From Pseudomonas taiwanensis (lineage in GTDB: Bacteria; Pseudomonadota; Gammaproteobacteria; Pseudomonadales; Pseudomonadaceae), in contig NZ_QJRF01000042.1 in assembly GCF_013393345.1 (NCBI RefSeq), positions 1 to 64,000 on the forward strand: a stretch of 64,000 nt of DNA. The letters are read 5' to 3'. Shown in pieces: positions 56,201 to 64,000 of this stretch. The stretch's first letter is position 1; the number at the start of each line of letters is the position of its first letter. Under the pieces are notes generated by a model. It did no database searches and was not told the origin of the DNA. It saw nothing but the letters and a program-made list of their open reading frames with translations. The translations under genes and the position numbers were made by a program.

Positions 56201-59200
56201 CCCCTGGCCCTGGCGGCCGCTTCTCTCCTGCTGTTGCTGTGGCTGGCGAGCCCGGTTATCGCCTGGTGGCTGAGCATGCCTTCGACGCCCAGGCGCTTTG
56301 CCCCATCACCGGGAGACCTGCGCTTTCTGCGCAGCCTGGCGCGCCAGACCTGGGCATTCTTCGACCAGCATGTCGGCCCCGAGGACAACTGGCTGCCACC
56401 CGACAACCTCCAGGAACATCCCACCACCATCCTCGCCCACCGCACGTCGCCGACCAACATAGGGGTGGCCATCCTGGCCAACTTGGCGGCCTATGACTTC
56501 GGCTACCTGAGCGCGGCGCGCCTGCTGCAGCGATGCGAACGGACCCTGGCCACCATGGCGGGCCTCGACCGTCACCGCCGGCACTTCTACAACTGGTACG
56601 ACACCCAGACGCTGCAGCCCCTGGCCCCGCAATATGTATCGACCGTGGACAGCGGCAACCTGGCGGGCATGCTGCTGACCCTGAGTCCGGGGCTTCTGGC
56701 GCTGGCCGACGACAGTCCCTTCCAGCCAAACCAGCTGCGAGGCCTCGAAGACACCCTCGCCGTGCTGGAGGTCGCCTGCGTCGACGAAGAACACTCAAGG
56801 CCATCCCTGCGCAGGCTTCGCGACATGCTGGATGCAGTACTGGCCGAACCGCCGACATCTCTGGCGGCAGCCTGCGGCTGCCTGCAAGCACTGCGCGACC
56901 GCGCGGAGGAACTGGCGACGGCCAGCGAAGCCGCACCCGACAGCGATGCCGCGTTCTGGCTGCAAGCCCTGCGCGCGCAATGCGCGGACCTGCACGATCA
57001 ACTGCGTCTCTGCCTGTTGCCCAACTCCGACGACGGAGCCGCTGCCGCCAACCTCACGTCCCTGCCCTCCTGGCGCCAGCTCGCCCAGCTCGACGCCGGG
57101 CAGTGGCCGGAACCGATGCGCGACAGCGTCAGTGCGGTTCGCCGTCATGCAGCCGCACGGATCAGCGATGCCGAGCGCCTGGCGGAAACAGCGGCAGGCC
57201 TGGCGAAGATGGATTTCGGTTTCCTCTACGACGGCGAGCGCAACCTGTTCTGCATCGGCTACAACGTCGACGAGCGCCGCCAGGATGCCGGCTACTACGA
57301 CCTCCTCGCGTCCGAGGCGCGGCTGAGCACCTTCGTGGCAATCGCCCAGGGCCAGTTGCCCCAGGCGAGCTGGTTCAGCCTCGGCCGGTTGCTCACCAGC
57401 ACCCGTGGCGTACCGGTACTGCTGTCCTGGTCCGGCTCGATGTTCGAGTACCTGATGCCGCTGCTGGTGATGCCGAGATACGAAGGCACCCTGCTCGACC
57501 AGACCTGCTGCGCCGCCGTCGCCAGGCAGATCGAGTACGGCCAGCAACTGGGGCTTCCCTGGGGCGTCTCGGAGTCCGGCTACAACACCCTGGATGCGCA
57601 CTTCAACTACCAGTACCGGGCCTTCGGGGTGCCCGGCCTGGGCCTCAAACGAGGCCTGGGCGACGACATGGTGGTGGCGCCCTACGCCTCGGCGCTCGCC
57701 CTGCTGGTGGCCCCCGAGCTGGCCTGCCGGAATCTGCAAGCCTTGGCGACACAAGGCCTGGCTGGTCGTTACGGCCTGTACGAAGCCATCGACTTCACCC
57801 AGGCGCGCCTGCCACGCGGGCAAAGCTCCGCGGTGGTTCGCTCGTTCATGGCCCACCACCAGGGCATGAGTTTGCTGGCACTGGCCAGCCTGCTGCTGGA
57901 CCGCCCCATGCAGAAGCGCTTCGAGTCGGATCCGCAGTTCCAGGCGAGCGCATTGCTTCTGCAGGAACGCGTGCCCAAGAGCGCACAGGAGTACCAGTAC
58001 ACCTACGACCTTCAGGCCAGCAGCACCGCCACCCGGCCCATCGAAAGCAGGCTGCGGGTATACGCTGATCCGGGGCGCCGTCTGCCTGCCGTGCAACTGC
58101 TTTCCAATGGCCGCTACCACGTGATGGTCAGCAGCGCCGGCGGCGGTTACAGCCGCTGTCGCGAGCTGGCCGTGACCCGCTGGCATGAGGACGCCACCTG
58201 CGATGATTGGGGCATGTTCTGCTACCTGCGCGATATCGCCAGTGGCGAGTTCTGGTCCGCCGCGCACCAGCCGACGCTGAAGCGTCCGGACCAGTACGAA
58301 GCCATCTTCTCCGACGCCCGCGCGGAGTTCCGCGTTCGCCACCGGGACTTCGACGCCCACAGCGAAATCGTCGTATCCCCGGAAGATGACATCGAACTGC
58401 GGCGGATCACCTTGACCAACCGTGCCCGCACCCGGCGCAGAATCGAACTCACCAGCTACGCCGAAGTGGTATTGGCGCCGGCCGTCAGCGATGCGCTGCA
58501 CCGGGCATTCAGCAACCTCTTCGTGCAGACGGAATTACTCAAGCCGCTGCAGGCGATCCTCTGCACGCGTCGGCCGCGTTCGAGCGAGGAACACGCGCCC
58601 TGGTTCTGCCACCTGCTGGCGGTCCACGGGGCAGACCTCGATAGCATTTCTTACGAGACCGACCGCGCGCGCTTCATCGGCCGAGGTCGTAGCCTGGTTC
58701 ACCCGGCGGCCATGGATGCCAGCGCAGAGTTACTGGGTGGAGCTTCCGGCTCGGTCCTGGACCCTATTGTCGCGATCCGCTGCCGCGTCACTCTCGATGC
58801 GGGCCAGGCCGCCACCATCGACATGATCAGCGGCGTCAGCGAAAGCCGCGAGGGCTGCCTGCAACTGATCGACAAATACCGCGACCGCCACCTCGCCGAC
58901 CGGGTCTTCGACCTCGCCTGGACCCACAGCCAGGTGCTGCTGCGCCAACTCAACGCATCCCTGGCCGACGCCTGGCTTTACGAGCAGATGGCCGCCTCCA
59001 TCCTCTACGCCAATGCCGCGCTGAGGGCGAAGAACGGCGCCCTGACCGGCAATCAGCGCAACCAAACCGGCCTGTGGGGCCAGGCGATTTCCGGTGACCT
59101 GCCGATCGTGCTGGTGCAGATCGCCGATGCGGCCAACATCGAGCTGGTGCGCCAGCTGGTACAGGCTCATGCCTATTGGCGGCAAAAGGGTCTGGCGGTC

Positions 59201-61996
59201 GACCTGGTGATCTGGAACGAAGACAGCGCCGGATACCGGCAGCAACTGCAGGACCTGATCATGGGTCTGATCACCTCCGGCGCCGAAGCCAGCCTGGTCG
59301 ACCGATCGGGTGGGATTTTCGTGCGACCGGCACAACAGCTCTCGCAGGAGGATCGCACCCTGATCAAGGCGGTTGCGCGGATCATCCTCAACGACACGGC
59401 TGGCACCTTGCACGACCAGGTCCTTCGGCGGCAGCCCAAGGCGCCGTGGCCGCGCTTTGACCCCGAGCTGGTTCTCCCGCCGGCACAACCTCCGATACCC
59501 GCGACTGGCGCCGCCGACCCCAGCCTGTGCCTGGCCAACGCCTATGGCGGTTTCAGCCGCGACGGCAGCGAGTACGTGCTCAAGCTGGAGCCCGGTGTCG
59601 CCACTCCTGCCCCCTGGGTCAATGTGCTGGCGAATCCGGTGTTCGGTAGCGTCATCTCGGAAAGTGGCAGCGCCTACACCTGGAACCTGAACGCCCATGA
59701 GTTCCGCCTGACGCCCTGGCAGAACGATGCGGTCCGTGACGCCAGTGGGGAGGCTCTTTATCTGCGCGACGATGAGACCGGGCACTACTGGTCACCGACC
59801 CCCTTGCCCCGGCGCGGAAATGGTCCGTACGTGATACGCCACGGCTTTGGCTACAGCTGCTTCGAGCATCGCGAAGAGGGTATCGAAAGCGAACTCTGGG
59901 TCTACGTGGCACTCGACACGCCGATCAAGTACACCCTGCTGAAAGTCCGCAACCTGTCCTGGCGCCCTCGCAAACTGTCCATCACCGGCTATGTCGAATG
60001 GGTGCTGGGCGATCTGAGGGACAAGACCGCCATGCACCTGGTCACCGAGGTGGACCGCGGCACCGGCGCGCTGCTCGCGCGCAATGCCTACTCGATGGAG
60101 TTCCCGGGTCGGGTAGCCTTCTTCGCGATGGACCCGCCGAGCCGTAGCCACACCGCAGACCGCAGCGAGTTCATCGGCCGCAACGGCAACCTCCAGGCGC
60201 CTGCCGCCATGACGCAGGGGCCGCTTCTCGGGCACTGTGGTGGCGGCCTCGACCCCTGCGCAGCCCTCCAGGCCGGTATCGATCTCGCCCCCGGAGCCTC
60301 ACGCGAGCTGGTGTTCTGCCTGGGCGCCGAGCAAGACGCCGGAGCCGCCGTGGGCCTGCTGCGCAACGCCCTCAGCCGTGGCGCTGCCCATGCAGCCTTG
60401 CAGGCCGTACGCGAGCACTGGCGCGAAACCCTGGGACAGGTGCGCGTGGAAACGGCAGACCCCGCAGTGGATCTGATGCTCAACGGCTGGCTGCTGTACC
60501 AGGTCATCGCCTCGCGCTTCCTGGCGCGCAGCGGTTATTACCAGTCTGGCGGCGCCTACGGCTTCCGTGACCAACTGCAGGACAGCATGGCCATGCTGCA
60601 TACAGCCCCGCAAAGCGCACGCCAGCACCTGTTGCTTTGCGCCGCCCATCAATTCCTGGAAGGCGATGTGCAGCACTGGTGGCACCCGCCTCTCGACCGA
60701 GGCGTACGCACGCGCTGCTCGGACGACTACCTGTGGCTGCCCCTGGCTGTCAGCCGTTATGTGCAGCTGACCGGCGACCGGACCGTGCTCGACGAGCCGG
60801 TAAGCTACCTCGAAGGACGGGAACTGAATGCCGGCGAGGAGTCCTACTACGACCTGCCGGAGCGTTCGACGCTGCAGGAAAGCCTTTACCAGCATTGCCT
60901 GCGTGCCCTGGAGCGCGGAATGGCCCGAGGCATTCACGGCCTGCCGCTGATAGGCAGCGGCGACTGGAACGACGGCATGAACCGGATCGGCGTCCTGGGT
61001 CAGGGCGAAAGCGTCTGGCTGGGCTTCTTCCAGCACGCGGTGCTGGAGCAGTTCGCGGCCATCGCACTGGATCATGGCGATGCCGCCTTTTCCGTACGCT
61101 GTAACGAGCAGGCAGCGGAACTGCGCGCAAACCTCGAGCAGCACGGCTGGGATGGCGCCTGGTATCGACGGGCCTACTTCGACGACGGCTCCCCCCTGGG
61201 TTCGGCCTCCAACGACGAATGCCGAATCGACTCCATTGCCCAGAGCTGGTCAGTGCTTTCGGGCGTAGCCCCATACGAACGCCAGCGCCAGGCAATGGAT
61301 TCGCTGTTCGAGCACCTGGTGCAGCGCGATTCCCGCCTGATCCTGCTGCTTACGCCGCCGTTCGACCGTTCGCTGCCCGACCCTGGCTACATCAAGGGCT
61401 ATGTCCCCGGTGTGCGCGAGAACGGCGGGCAATACACCCATGCAGCAGTCTGGGCATGCATGGCCTTCGCCGAGATGGGCGACGGCGCGCGGGCCTGGGA
61501 ACTGCTGGACATGATCAACCCGGTCAGCCATGGCCTCGCCGACGCCATAGAGACCTACAAGGTCGAACCCTACGTGCTGGCGGCCGATGTCTATGCCATG
61601 GCCCCGCATGAAGGTCGTGGCGGCTGGAGCTGGTATACCGGCGCGGCCGGCTGGATGTACCGACTCATCCTCGAGTCACTGCTGGGCGTGCAACGCAAAG
61701 GCGCAAGCCTGCGCTTCGAGCCCGTGATGCCACAGGGTTGGCGGGGCTACAAATTGCGCTACCGCTTCGGCTCGACGCTGTACCACATCAACCTGGCGCA
61801 GACCGATAGCCTGCCGGGCGGCCAGCAGGTCAGCCTCGATGGCGAAAGGCTCGAAGATCGCCAGGTGCCCCTGGTGGACGATGGTCAGGATCACCATGTC
61901 GAAATCCACTGCCAACCCTGTGGACCGAAGCAACCGCGAGCCTGGCCCGGGGACAGGATTGCGCAGATGCCGGGGCGCGGGGATGGCGCAGCATAA
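53285..61996 (+). CDS. ndvB: Cyclic beta-1,2-glucan synthase (NdvB/Cgs type)
   Basis: 2903 residues, close to the about 2860 of Brucella Cgs. Order: N-terminal domain (1-430); membrane spans (about 415-480); GT84 glycosyltransferase with the DTD motif VITLDTDTQLP and a (Q/R)xxRW-like RRHRWIRGDWQ (about 500-820); more spans (about 830-1000); a glycoamylase-like domain (GVSESGYNTLDAHFNYQYRAFG); a tandem carbohydrate-binding/beta-sandwich region; and a C-terminal GH94 phosphorylase domain with GSGDWNDGMNRIG and GGQYTHAAVW. It makes and sizes periplasmic cyclic glucans from UDP-glucose, involved in osmotic adaptation and, in P. aeruginosa, biofilm tolerance. Start chosen at ATG 53285; ribosome site is weak. 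Confidence 0.95.
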   Translation: MDILRALASLRPPSLNALFSRWRTAYRHFEYEPDLRSDLFSADQMEQHGPLLAGLHRLSPHRTPDGLLQRLNDNEATLASSCRILTAASLSSRRITPAGEWLLDNHYLIEEQIRTARKHLPKGYCRELPHLASGGSEGLPRVYDIALETISHGDGRVDCDSLSHFVRAYQAVSPLKLGELWAIPIMLRLALIENLRRLASRVMANWDDRNLADDWADRLAEIAEQDPKSVVLTVADMARTAPPMTSSFVAELARRLQGQSAALALPLSWIEQHLAESGLSIERLVSADAQQQAADQVAVSNSIASLRLLSATNWRDFVEAMSHVEQALHEDPAGVYGAMEFATRDLYRHVVEHLAKHCESTEITVVRTALDLAGRAPSEEIAGHVGYYLIDKGRPELEQRLAVRLTVRERWERLLQSAPLLFYLGPVVLLSLGLTWPFIHWALASALPSFAVALLALSAALMASRLAVSLVNWLVTLTVAPHQLPRLDYSKGIPAEARTLVVVPTLIGSAKDIDELCEGLEVRFLANRDNNLHFALLSDFLDASTEVQEQDAELQALARERIEALNRKYPDAAVDRFFLFHRARRWNPAEGTWMGFERKRGKISELNALLRGTGLERFALIVGRIDILWQVNYVITLDTDTQLPRDAARQFIGTLAHPLNRVRIDPQGQRIIGGYAILQPRVGISLPSTARSTYAQLLGSDAGVDPYTRAVSDVYQDLFQQGSFIGKGIYAVDAFEQSLNGHFPDNSILSHDLIEGCFARSGLLSDVQLYEEFPSRYSNDVKRRHRWIRGDWQLLPWTLPWAPSAHGRHQRNRLCALSRWKIADNLRRSLEPAAFLSMFLAGWLLMDQPLAWTLAVLAIGMLTPLLASLLDLLRKPHDMSLGQHLTATLRASSQHFSRALLSLAWLPHETHYSLDAILRTLWRMYVSKSRLLQWSPSREVERTSTNHLSSLYRMMWFGPALALLLVAPLVMNPLALAAASLLLLLWLASPVIAWWLSMPSTPRRFAPSPGDLRFLRSLARQTWAFFDQHVGPEDNWLPPDNLQEHPTTILAHRTSPTNIGVAILANLAAYDFGYLSAARLLQRCERTLATMAGLDRHRRHFYNWYDTQTLQPLAPQYVSTVDSGNLAGMLLTLSPGLLALADDSPFQPNQLRGLEDTLAVLEVACVDEEHSRPSLRRLRDMLDAVLAEPPTSLAAACGCLQALRDRAEELATASEAAPDSDAAFWLQALRAQCADLHDQLRLCLLPNSDDGAAAANLTSLPSWRQLAQLDAGQWPEPMRDSVSAVRRHAAARISDAERLAETAAGLAKMDFGFLYDGERNLFCIGYNVDERRQDAGYYDLLASEARLSTFVAIAQGQLPQASWFSLGRLLTSTRGVPVLLSWSGSMFEYLMPLLVMPRYEGTLLDQTCCAAVARQIEYGQQLGLPWGVSESGYNTLDAHFNYQYRAFGVPGLGLKRGLGDDMVVAPYASALALLVAPELACRNLQALATQGLAGRYGLYEAIDFTQARLPRGQSSAVVRSFMAHHQGMSLLALASLLLDRPMQKRFESDPQFQASALLLQERVPKSAQEYQYTYDLQASSTATRPIESRLRVYADPGRRLPAVQLLSNGRYHVMVSSAGGGYSRCRELAVTRWHEDATCDDWGMFCYLRDIASGEFWSAAHQPTLKRPDQYEAIFSDARAEFRVRHRDFDAHSEIVVSPEDDIELRRITLTNRARTRRRIELTSYAEVVLAPAVSDALHRAFSNLFVQTELLKPLQAILCTRRPRSSEEHAPWFCHLLAVHGADLDSISYETDRARFIGRGRSLVHPAAMDASAELLGGASGSVLDPIVAIRCRVTLDAGQAATIDMISGVSESREGCLQLIDKYRDRHLADRVFDLAWTHSQVLLRQLNASLADAWLYEQMAASILYANAALRAKNGALTGNQRNQTGLWGQAISGDLPIVLVQIADAANIELVRQLVQAHAYWRQKGLAVDLVIWNEDSAGYRQQLQDLIMGLITSGAEASLVDRSGGIFVRPAQQLSQEDRTLIKAVARIILNDTAGTLHDQVLRRQPKAPWPRFDPELVLPPAQPPIPATGAADPSLCLANAYGGFSRDGSEYVLKLEPGVATPAPWVNVLANPVFGSVISESGSAYTWNLNAHEFRLTPWQNDAVRDASGEALYLRDDETGHYWSPTPLPRRGNGPYVIRHGFGYSCFEHREEGIESELWVYVALDTPIKYTLLKVRNLSWRPRKLSITGYVEWVLGDLRDKTAMHLVTEVDRGTGALLARNAYSMEFPGRVAFFAMDPPSRSHTADRSEFIGRNGNLQAPAAMTQGPLLGHCGGGLDPCAALQAGIDLAPGASRELVFCLGAEQDAGAAVGLLRNALSRGAAHAALQAVREHWRETLGQVRVETADPAVDLMLNGWLLYQVIASRFLARSGYYQSGGAYGFRDQLQDSMAMLHTAPQSARQHLLLCAAHQFLEGDVQHWWHPPLDRGVRTRCSDDYLWLPLAVSRYVQLTGDRTVLDEPVSYLEGRELNAGEESYYDLPERSTLQESLYQHCLRALERGMARGIHGLPLIGSGDWNDGMNRIGVLGQGESVWLGFFQHAVLEQFAAIALDHGDAAFSVRCNEQAAELRANLEQHGWDGAWYRRAYFDDGSPLGSASNDECRIDSIAQSWSVLSGVAPYERQRQAMDSLFEHLVQRDSRLILLLTPPFDRSLPDPGYIKGYVPGVRENGGQYTHAAVWACMAFAEMGDGARAWELLDMINPVSHGLADAIETYKVEPYVLAADVYAMAPHEGRGGWSWYTGAAGWMYRLILESLLGVQRKGASLRFEPVMPQGWRGYKLRYRFGSTLYHINLAQTDSLPGGQQVSLDGERLEDRQVPLVDDGQDHHVEIHCQPCGPKQPRAWPGDRIAQMPGRGDGAA

Positions 61997-62151
61997 TCCC
62001 CCGCCGGGCAGCTTCCGCTGCCCTTGGTGAAGGGGTTCGAGCCGAAGGAGAGCAAAAAAGTGGGCAACCACATAGTTCGGATGGAATCCGGGCTACCAGG
62101 AGGGTTGGCCTCTCGGAGAGGCGATGGTGGCCGGCCTGCACAGACTCAGTT

Positions 62152-62176
62152 GCAAGAAGCTCGCTGAGCTTCTTGC
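62152..62176 (-). terminator. Hairpin after the DUF5670 gene
   Basis: GCAAGAAGCT and AGCTTCTTGC are perfect 10-bp arms with a CGCTG loop, 8 bp beyond the stop of the minus-strand gene and between it and ndvB. There is no T run. Confidence 0.55.
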
Positions 62177-62183
62177 TTCACGG

Positions 62184-62330
62184 TCACAAACGCCGCCCCT
62201 GAATGAACTGGAGCAGGAACAGCACAATCGCCACGACCAGCAGGATATGGATGAGTCCACCCATGGAGTAGGACGTGACCAGTCCCAGCAACCACAGAAC
62301 CAACAACACGACCACAAGGGTTTGGAGCAT
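62184..62330 (-). CDS. DUF5670 (lmo0937-type) small membrane protein
   Basis: 48 residues from ATG 62330: MLQTLVVVLLVLWLLGLVTS then YSMGGLIHILLVVAIVLFLLQFIQGRRL. Two hydrophobic segments around a GGLIHILL turn match the lmo0937-type family, small membrane peptides of unknown function often found with stress genes. It is too short for typical ORF cutoffs. It lies between ndvB and the Crp/Fnr gene on the minus strand. Confidence 0.85.
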   Translation of the reverse strand: MLQTLVVVLLVLWLLGLVTSYSMGGLIHILLVVAIVLFLLQFIQGRRL

Positions 62331-62482
62331 TTCAGTTCTCCTTTTGCAACACGGCAATGTCTGCCTACTCACATGTTGCATCCGGAGTCAGGATTCAGTC
62401 TGTATGGCAACGCACGCAAGGCGCACTGTTGCGACTGGCCATACGTGCATCAGCGAACAGACCTGTGACAAGCTGAAGCCGC

Positions 62483-63211
62483 CTACGAGCTCTTGACGGG
62501 CAATGCATAGGGCAGAAGGCGGTCGGTCTCTTTCTTCACCACGGCATAGCACTCGCAACTCAATTCCTCGAGTTTGGGGCGGTCGAGCACCGTGATATGC
62601 CCACGGTTGTACTCGATCACACCGAGCTTCTGCAGCTTGCCGGCGGCGTCCGTGACGCCTTCGCGGCGCACGCCGAGCATGTTGGCGATCAGTTCCTGGG
62701 TCATCGTCAGGTGGTTGCTCGGCAGGCGATCCAACGACAGCAGCAACCAGCGACACAGTTGCTGGTCGATCGAGTGGTGCCGGTTGCAGACCGCCGTCTG
62801 CGCCATCTGGGTGATCAGCGCCTGGGTGTAGCGCAGCATCAGAAGCAGCAGTTCGCCGTGGCGATTGAATTCGGTTTTCAACCGCTGCCCTTGCAGCCGG
62901 TAGGCGTGGCCGGCGCTCTGCACTATGGCCCGGCTCGGGGTGCTTTCCCCGCCCATGAACACCGCCAGGCCAATCAACCCCTCGTTGCCGACTACCGAGA
63001 TTTCCGCCGAGGAGCCGTTTTCCATCACATAGAGCAGGGAAACGATCGAGTCGGTGGGGAAGAACACATGGCGCAAGGTGTCCCCCGACTCATACAAGAC
63101 CTTGCCGAGGGGCAGCGGCACCAGTTCGAGCTGCGGGATCAGGCGTTGCTGAACCTCTTCTGGCAAGGCGGCGAGCAGGTGATTTTGCAAGGGCGAAGAC
63201 GTTTCCGACAT
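62483..63211 (-). CDS. Crp/Fnr-family transcriptional regulator
   Basis: 242 residues from ATG 63211 (a second ATG at 63223 would add four residues). A cNMP-binding beta roll (about 20-140: LYESGDTLRHVFFPTDSIVSLLYVMENG, VGNEGLIGLAVFMGG) precedes a C-terminal Crp-type HTH (about 165-225: TQELIANMLGVRREGVTDAAGKLQ). The conserved arginine that contacts cAMP is not obvious. It probably senses another ligand or condition and may control the stress cluster that includes csbD and ndvB. Confidence 0.9.
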   Translation of the reverse strand: MSETSSPLQNHLLAALPEEVQQRLIPQLELVPLPLGKVLYESGDTLRHVFFPTDSIVSLLYVMENGSSAEISVVGNEGLIGLAVFMGGESTPSRAIVQSAGHAYRLQGQRLKTEFNRHGELLLLMLRYTQALITQMAQTAVCNRHHSIDQQLCRWLLLSLDRLPSNHLTMTQELIANMLGVRREGVTDAAGKLQKLGVIEYNRGHITVLDRPKLEELSCECYAVVKKETDRLLPYALPVKSS

Positions 63212-63471
63212 AGGGGTCACCATTGAACCAAGTACCTGGAAAAGGCCCTGTCTTTGTAACGATAGGACAACGGGGCAGCCACTGGATGCACTAGCGGATG
63301 CAAGGGTATTCGCTGACCGGCTTTCTTGCTTCGAGCAGGCAGCCGCCGCTGTTTCCGGGGGTGACCGGCTAGCGGCAACCCCTGGTCCGATTTACCGATA
63401 AAGGCAAGTAATTGCTGGCCAGAGGGTAGATAGTGGGCTTCTACCCACCTCACCATCAGGCCGAGGCCACC

Positions 63472-63714
63472 ATGAAACGAGACTTCCCCGAGCACGTTGC
63501 ATGGAGCGAAGCACGCATGAACGGTGACCACGCCCTGGCATTTGTTGCAGTAAGGTCGCGCAGCCCGGAGACACAACCGAGCTTTCACCTGGTCTATGAC
63601 CGAATCAGCTTTGCTCGCCTCTCTGATGCGATCACCGCCGCCGAAGGCGCACTGAACAAGATCCTGCGCTTCGACGCACGCGATACGCCCGTGTTCAGCT
63701 CACCGGAATGCTGA
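63472..63714 (+). CDS. Small unknown protein
   Basis: 80 residues from ATG 63472 (MKRDFPEHVAWSEARMNGDH); the frame opens at 63433 but residues before this Met are weak. The body AFVAVRSRSPETQPSFHLVYDRISFARLSDAITAAEGALNKIL looks like a short alpha/beta protein. No family recognised with certainty. Confidence 0.55.
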   Translation: MKRDFPEHVAWSEARMNGDHALAFVAVRSRSPETQPSFHLVYDRISFARLSDAITAAEGALNKILRFDARDTPVFSSPEC

Positions 63715-63837
63715 CCAATGCGACCCTCGGCGCTGATCTGCCGACGCTTGGCAACCTTAAAGGCCAACGCCGATTTCATCAGCGTGGCCATGGTGGAGCT
63801 TATGGCTGACCCATAGCTGCCGAGGCCACGTTTCCAC

Positions 63838-63860
63838 AGCCCGCTCGTGCGGGCTTTTTT
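63838..63860 (+). terminator. Intrinsic terminator
   Basis: AGCCCGC-TCGT-GCGGGCT followed by TTTTTT, 124 bp after the 63472 gene. Confidence 0.8.
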
Positions 63861-63894
63861 CTGTGGCGGCATGTGCCTGACCTGCGTGGGTCGT

Positions 63895-63912
63895 GTGATT
63901 TTTCGAAATCAC
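63895..63912. other. TTCG-capped hairpin at the window end
   Basis: GTGATTT and AAATCAC are perfect 7-bp arms around a TTCG tetraloop. The remaining 88 bases to the window edge contain nothing I can support. Confidence 0.4.
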
Positions 63913-64000
63913 TGCATGGCAGCCCTGCGGTGTCGGGTCAGCCGGGTCAATAGCGAAGGTCCGTCGAGCGAACGCTCTTCACACCTCGGACGTTCTGCGC

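Noticed and set aside
54656..61144. Several long frames on the minus strand and in other plus frames within ndvB
   Set aside because: All lie inside one 2903-codon gene with clear domains; they lack starts with ribosome sites and known motifs.
63594..63872. 92-codon minus-strand frame at the window end
   Set aside because: It runs through a terminator and overlaps the better-supported 63472 gene antisense.
43261..64000. Second copy of the tRNA-Thr 3' end (attR)
   Set aside because: Looked for the T-arm and acceptor sequence by eye and did not find it; the far att is outside the window or lost.

Overview
The window is a chromosomal segment of a GC-rich Pseudomonas (sensu lato). The gene order typA-thiI-glnA-DUF4124 pair-ntrBC-trmL-secB-grx-gpmI-envC-like-ctpA-hisBHAF-asmA-mutY-yggX-HAAT ABC genes follows the core backbone I remember from P. 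aeruginosa, and the products, REP elements and codon use all fit. The species cannot be fixed from the sequence alone.

Layout. 1-4700 (mostly minus strand) is accessory: the 5' end of a REP-associated transposase (RAYT), a mini-element derived from the same RAYT family, an orphan immunity-like gene, and a two-partner-secretion/CDI locus in which both the CdiA-like exoprotein and the CdiB-like transporter carry internal deletions while the toxin tip and its overlapping immunity gene remain intact. 4780-41560 is conserved backbone: BipA and ThiI, glutamine synthetase with a textbook sigma-54/NtrC promoter, an MscS-type channel, NtrBC, a 132-bp tandem repeat array, protein export and redox genes (SecB, Grx, rhodanese-like), GpmI, an EnvC-like factor, CtpA, a deacetylase-fold protein, duplicated periplasmic binding proteins, the his cluster, AsmA, MutY, YggX, tRNA-Phe, an H-NOX/GGDEF-EAL nitric-oxide signalling pair, an amino-acid ABC transporter and a methyltransferase. 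Three copies of one REP/BIME family sit in intergenic gaps.

41850-52200 is an island at tRNA-Thr: tyrosine integrase, unknown gene, AlpA-like regulator, TrfA-type replication initiator, four iterons, an AT-rich stretch and a perfect DnaA box (a whole plasmid-style origin in the chromosome), a ribbon-helix-helix protein with operator-like inverted repeats, unknown genes including a polytopic membrane protein, a truncated hsdM, a 20-bp-arm palindrome, a second unrelated iteron array, an Xre/ParS-type antitoxin with an unusual partner, a serine resolvase and an IS-end-bounded MITE-like segment. No relaxase or conjugation genes and no second att copy are visible.

52200-64000 looks like an envelope/stress module: CsbD, small unknown proteins, a 2903-residue cyclic beta-1,2-glucan synthase (NdvB type), a DUF5670 membrane peptide and a Crp/Fnr regulator.

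The strongest candidates for something little described are the integrated TrfA replicon with its nearby second iteron and palindrome clusters (44.1-48.6 kb), the hollowed-out CDI locus (0.8-4.6 kb), and the antitoxin with a non-RES partner (48.8-49.6 kb).
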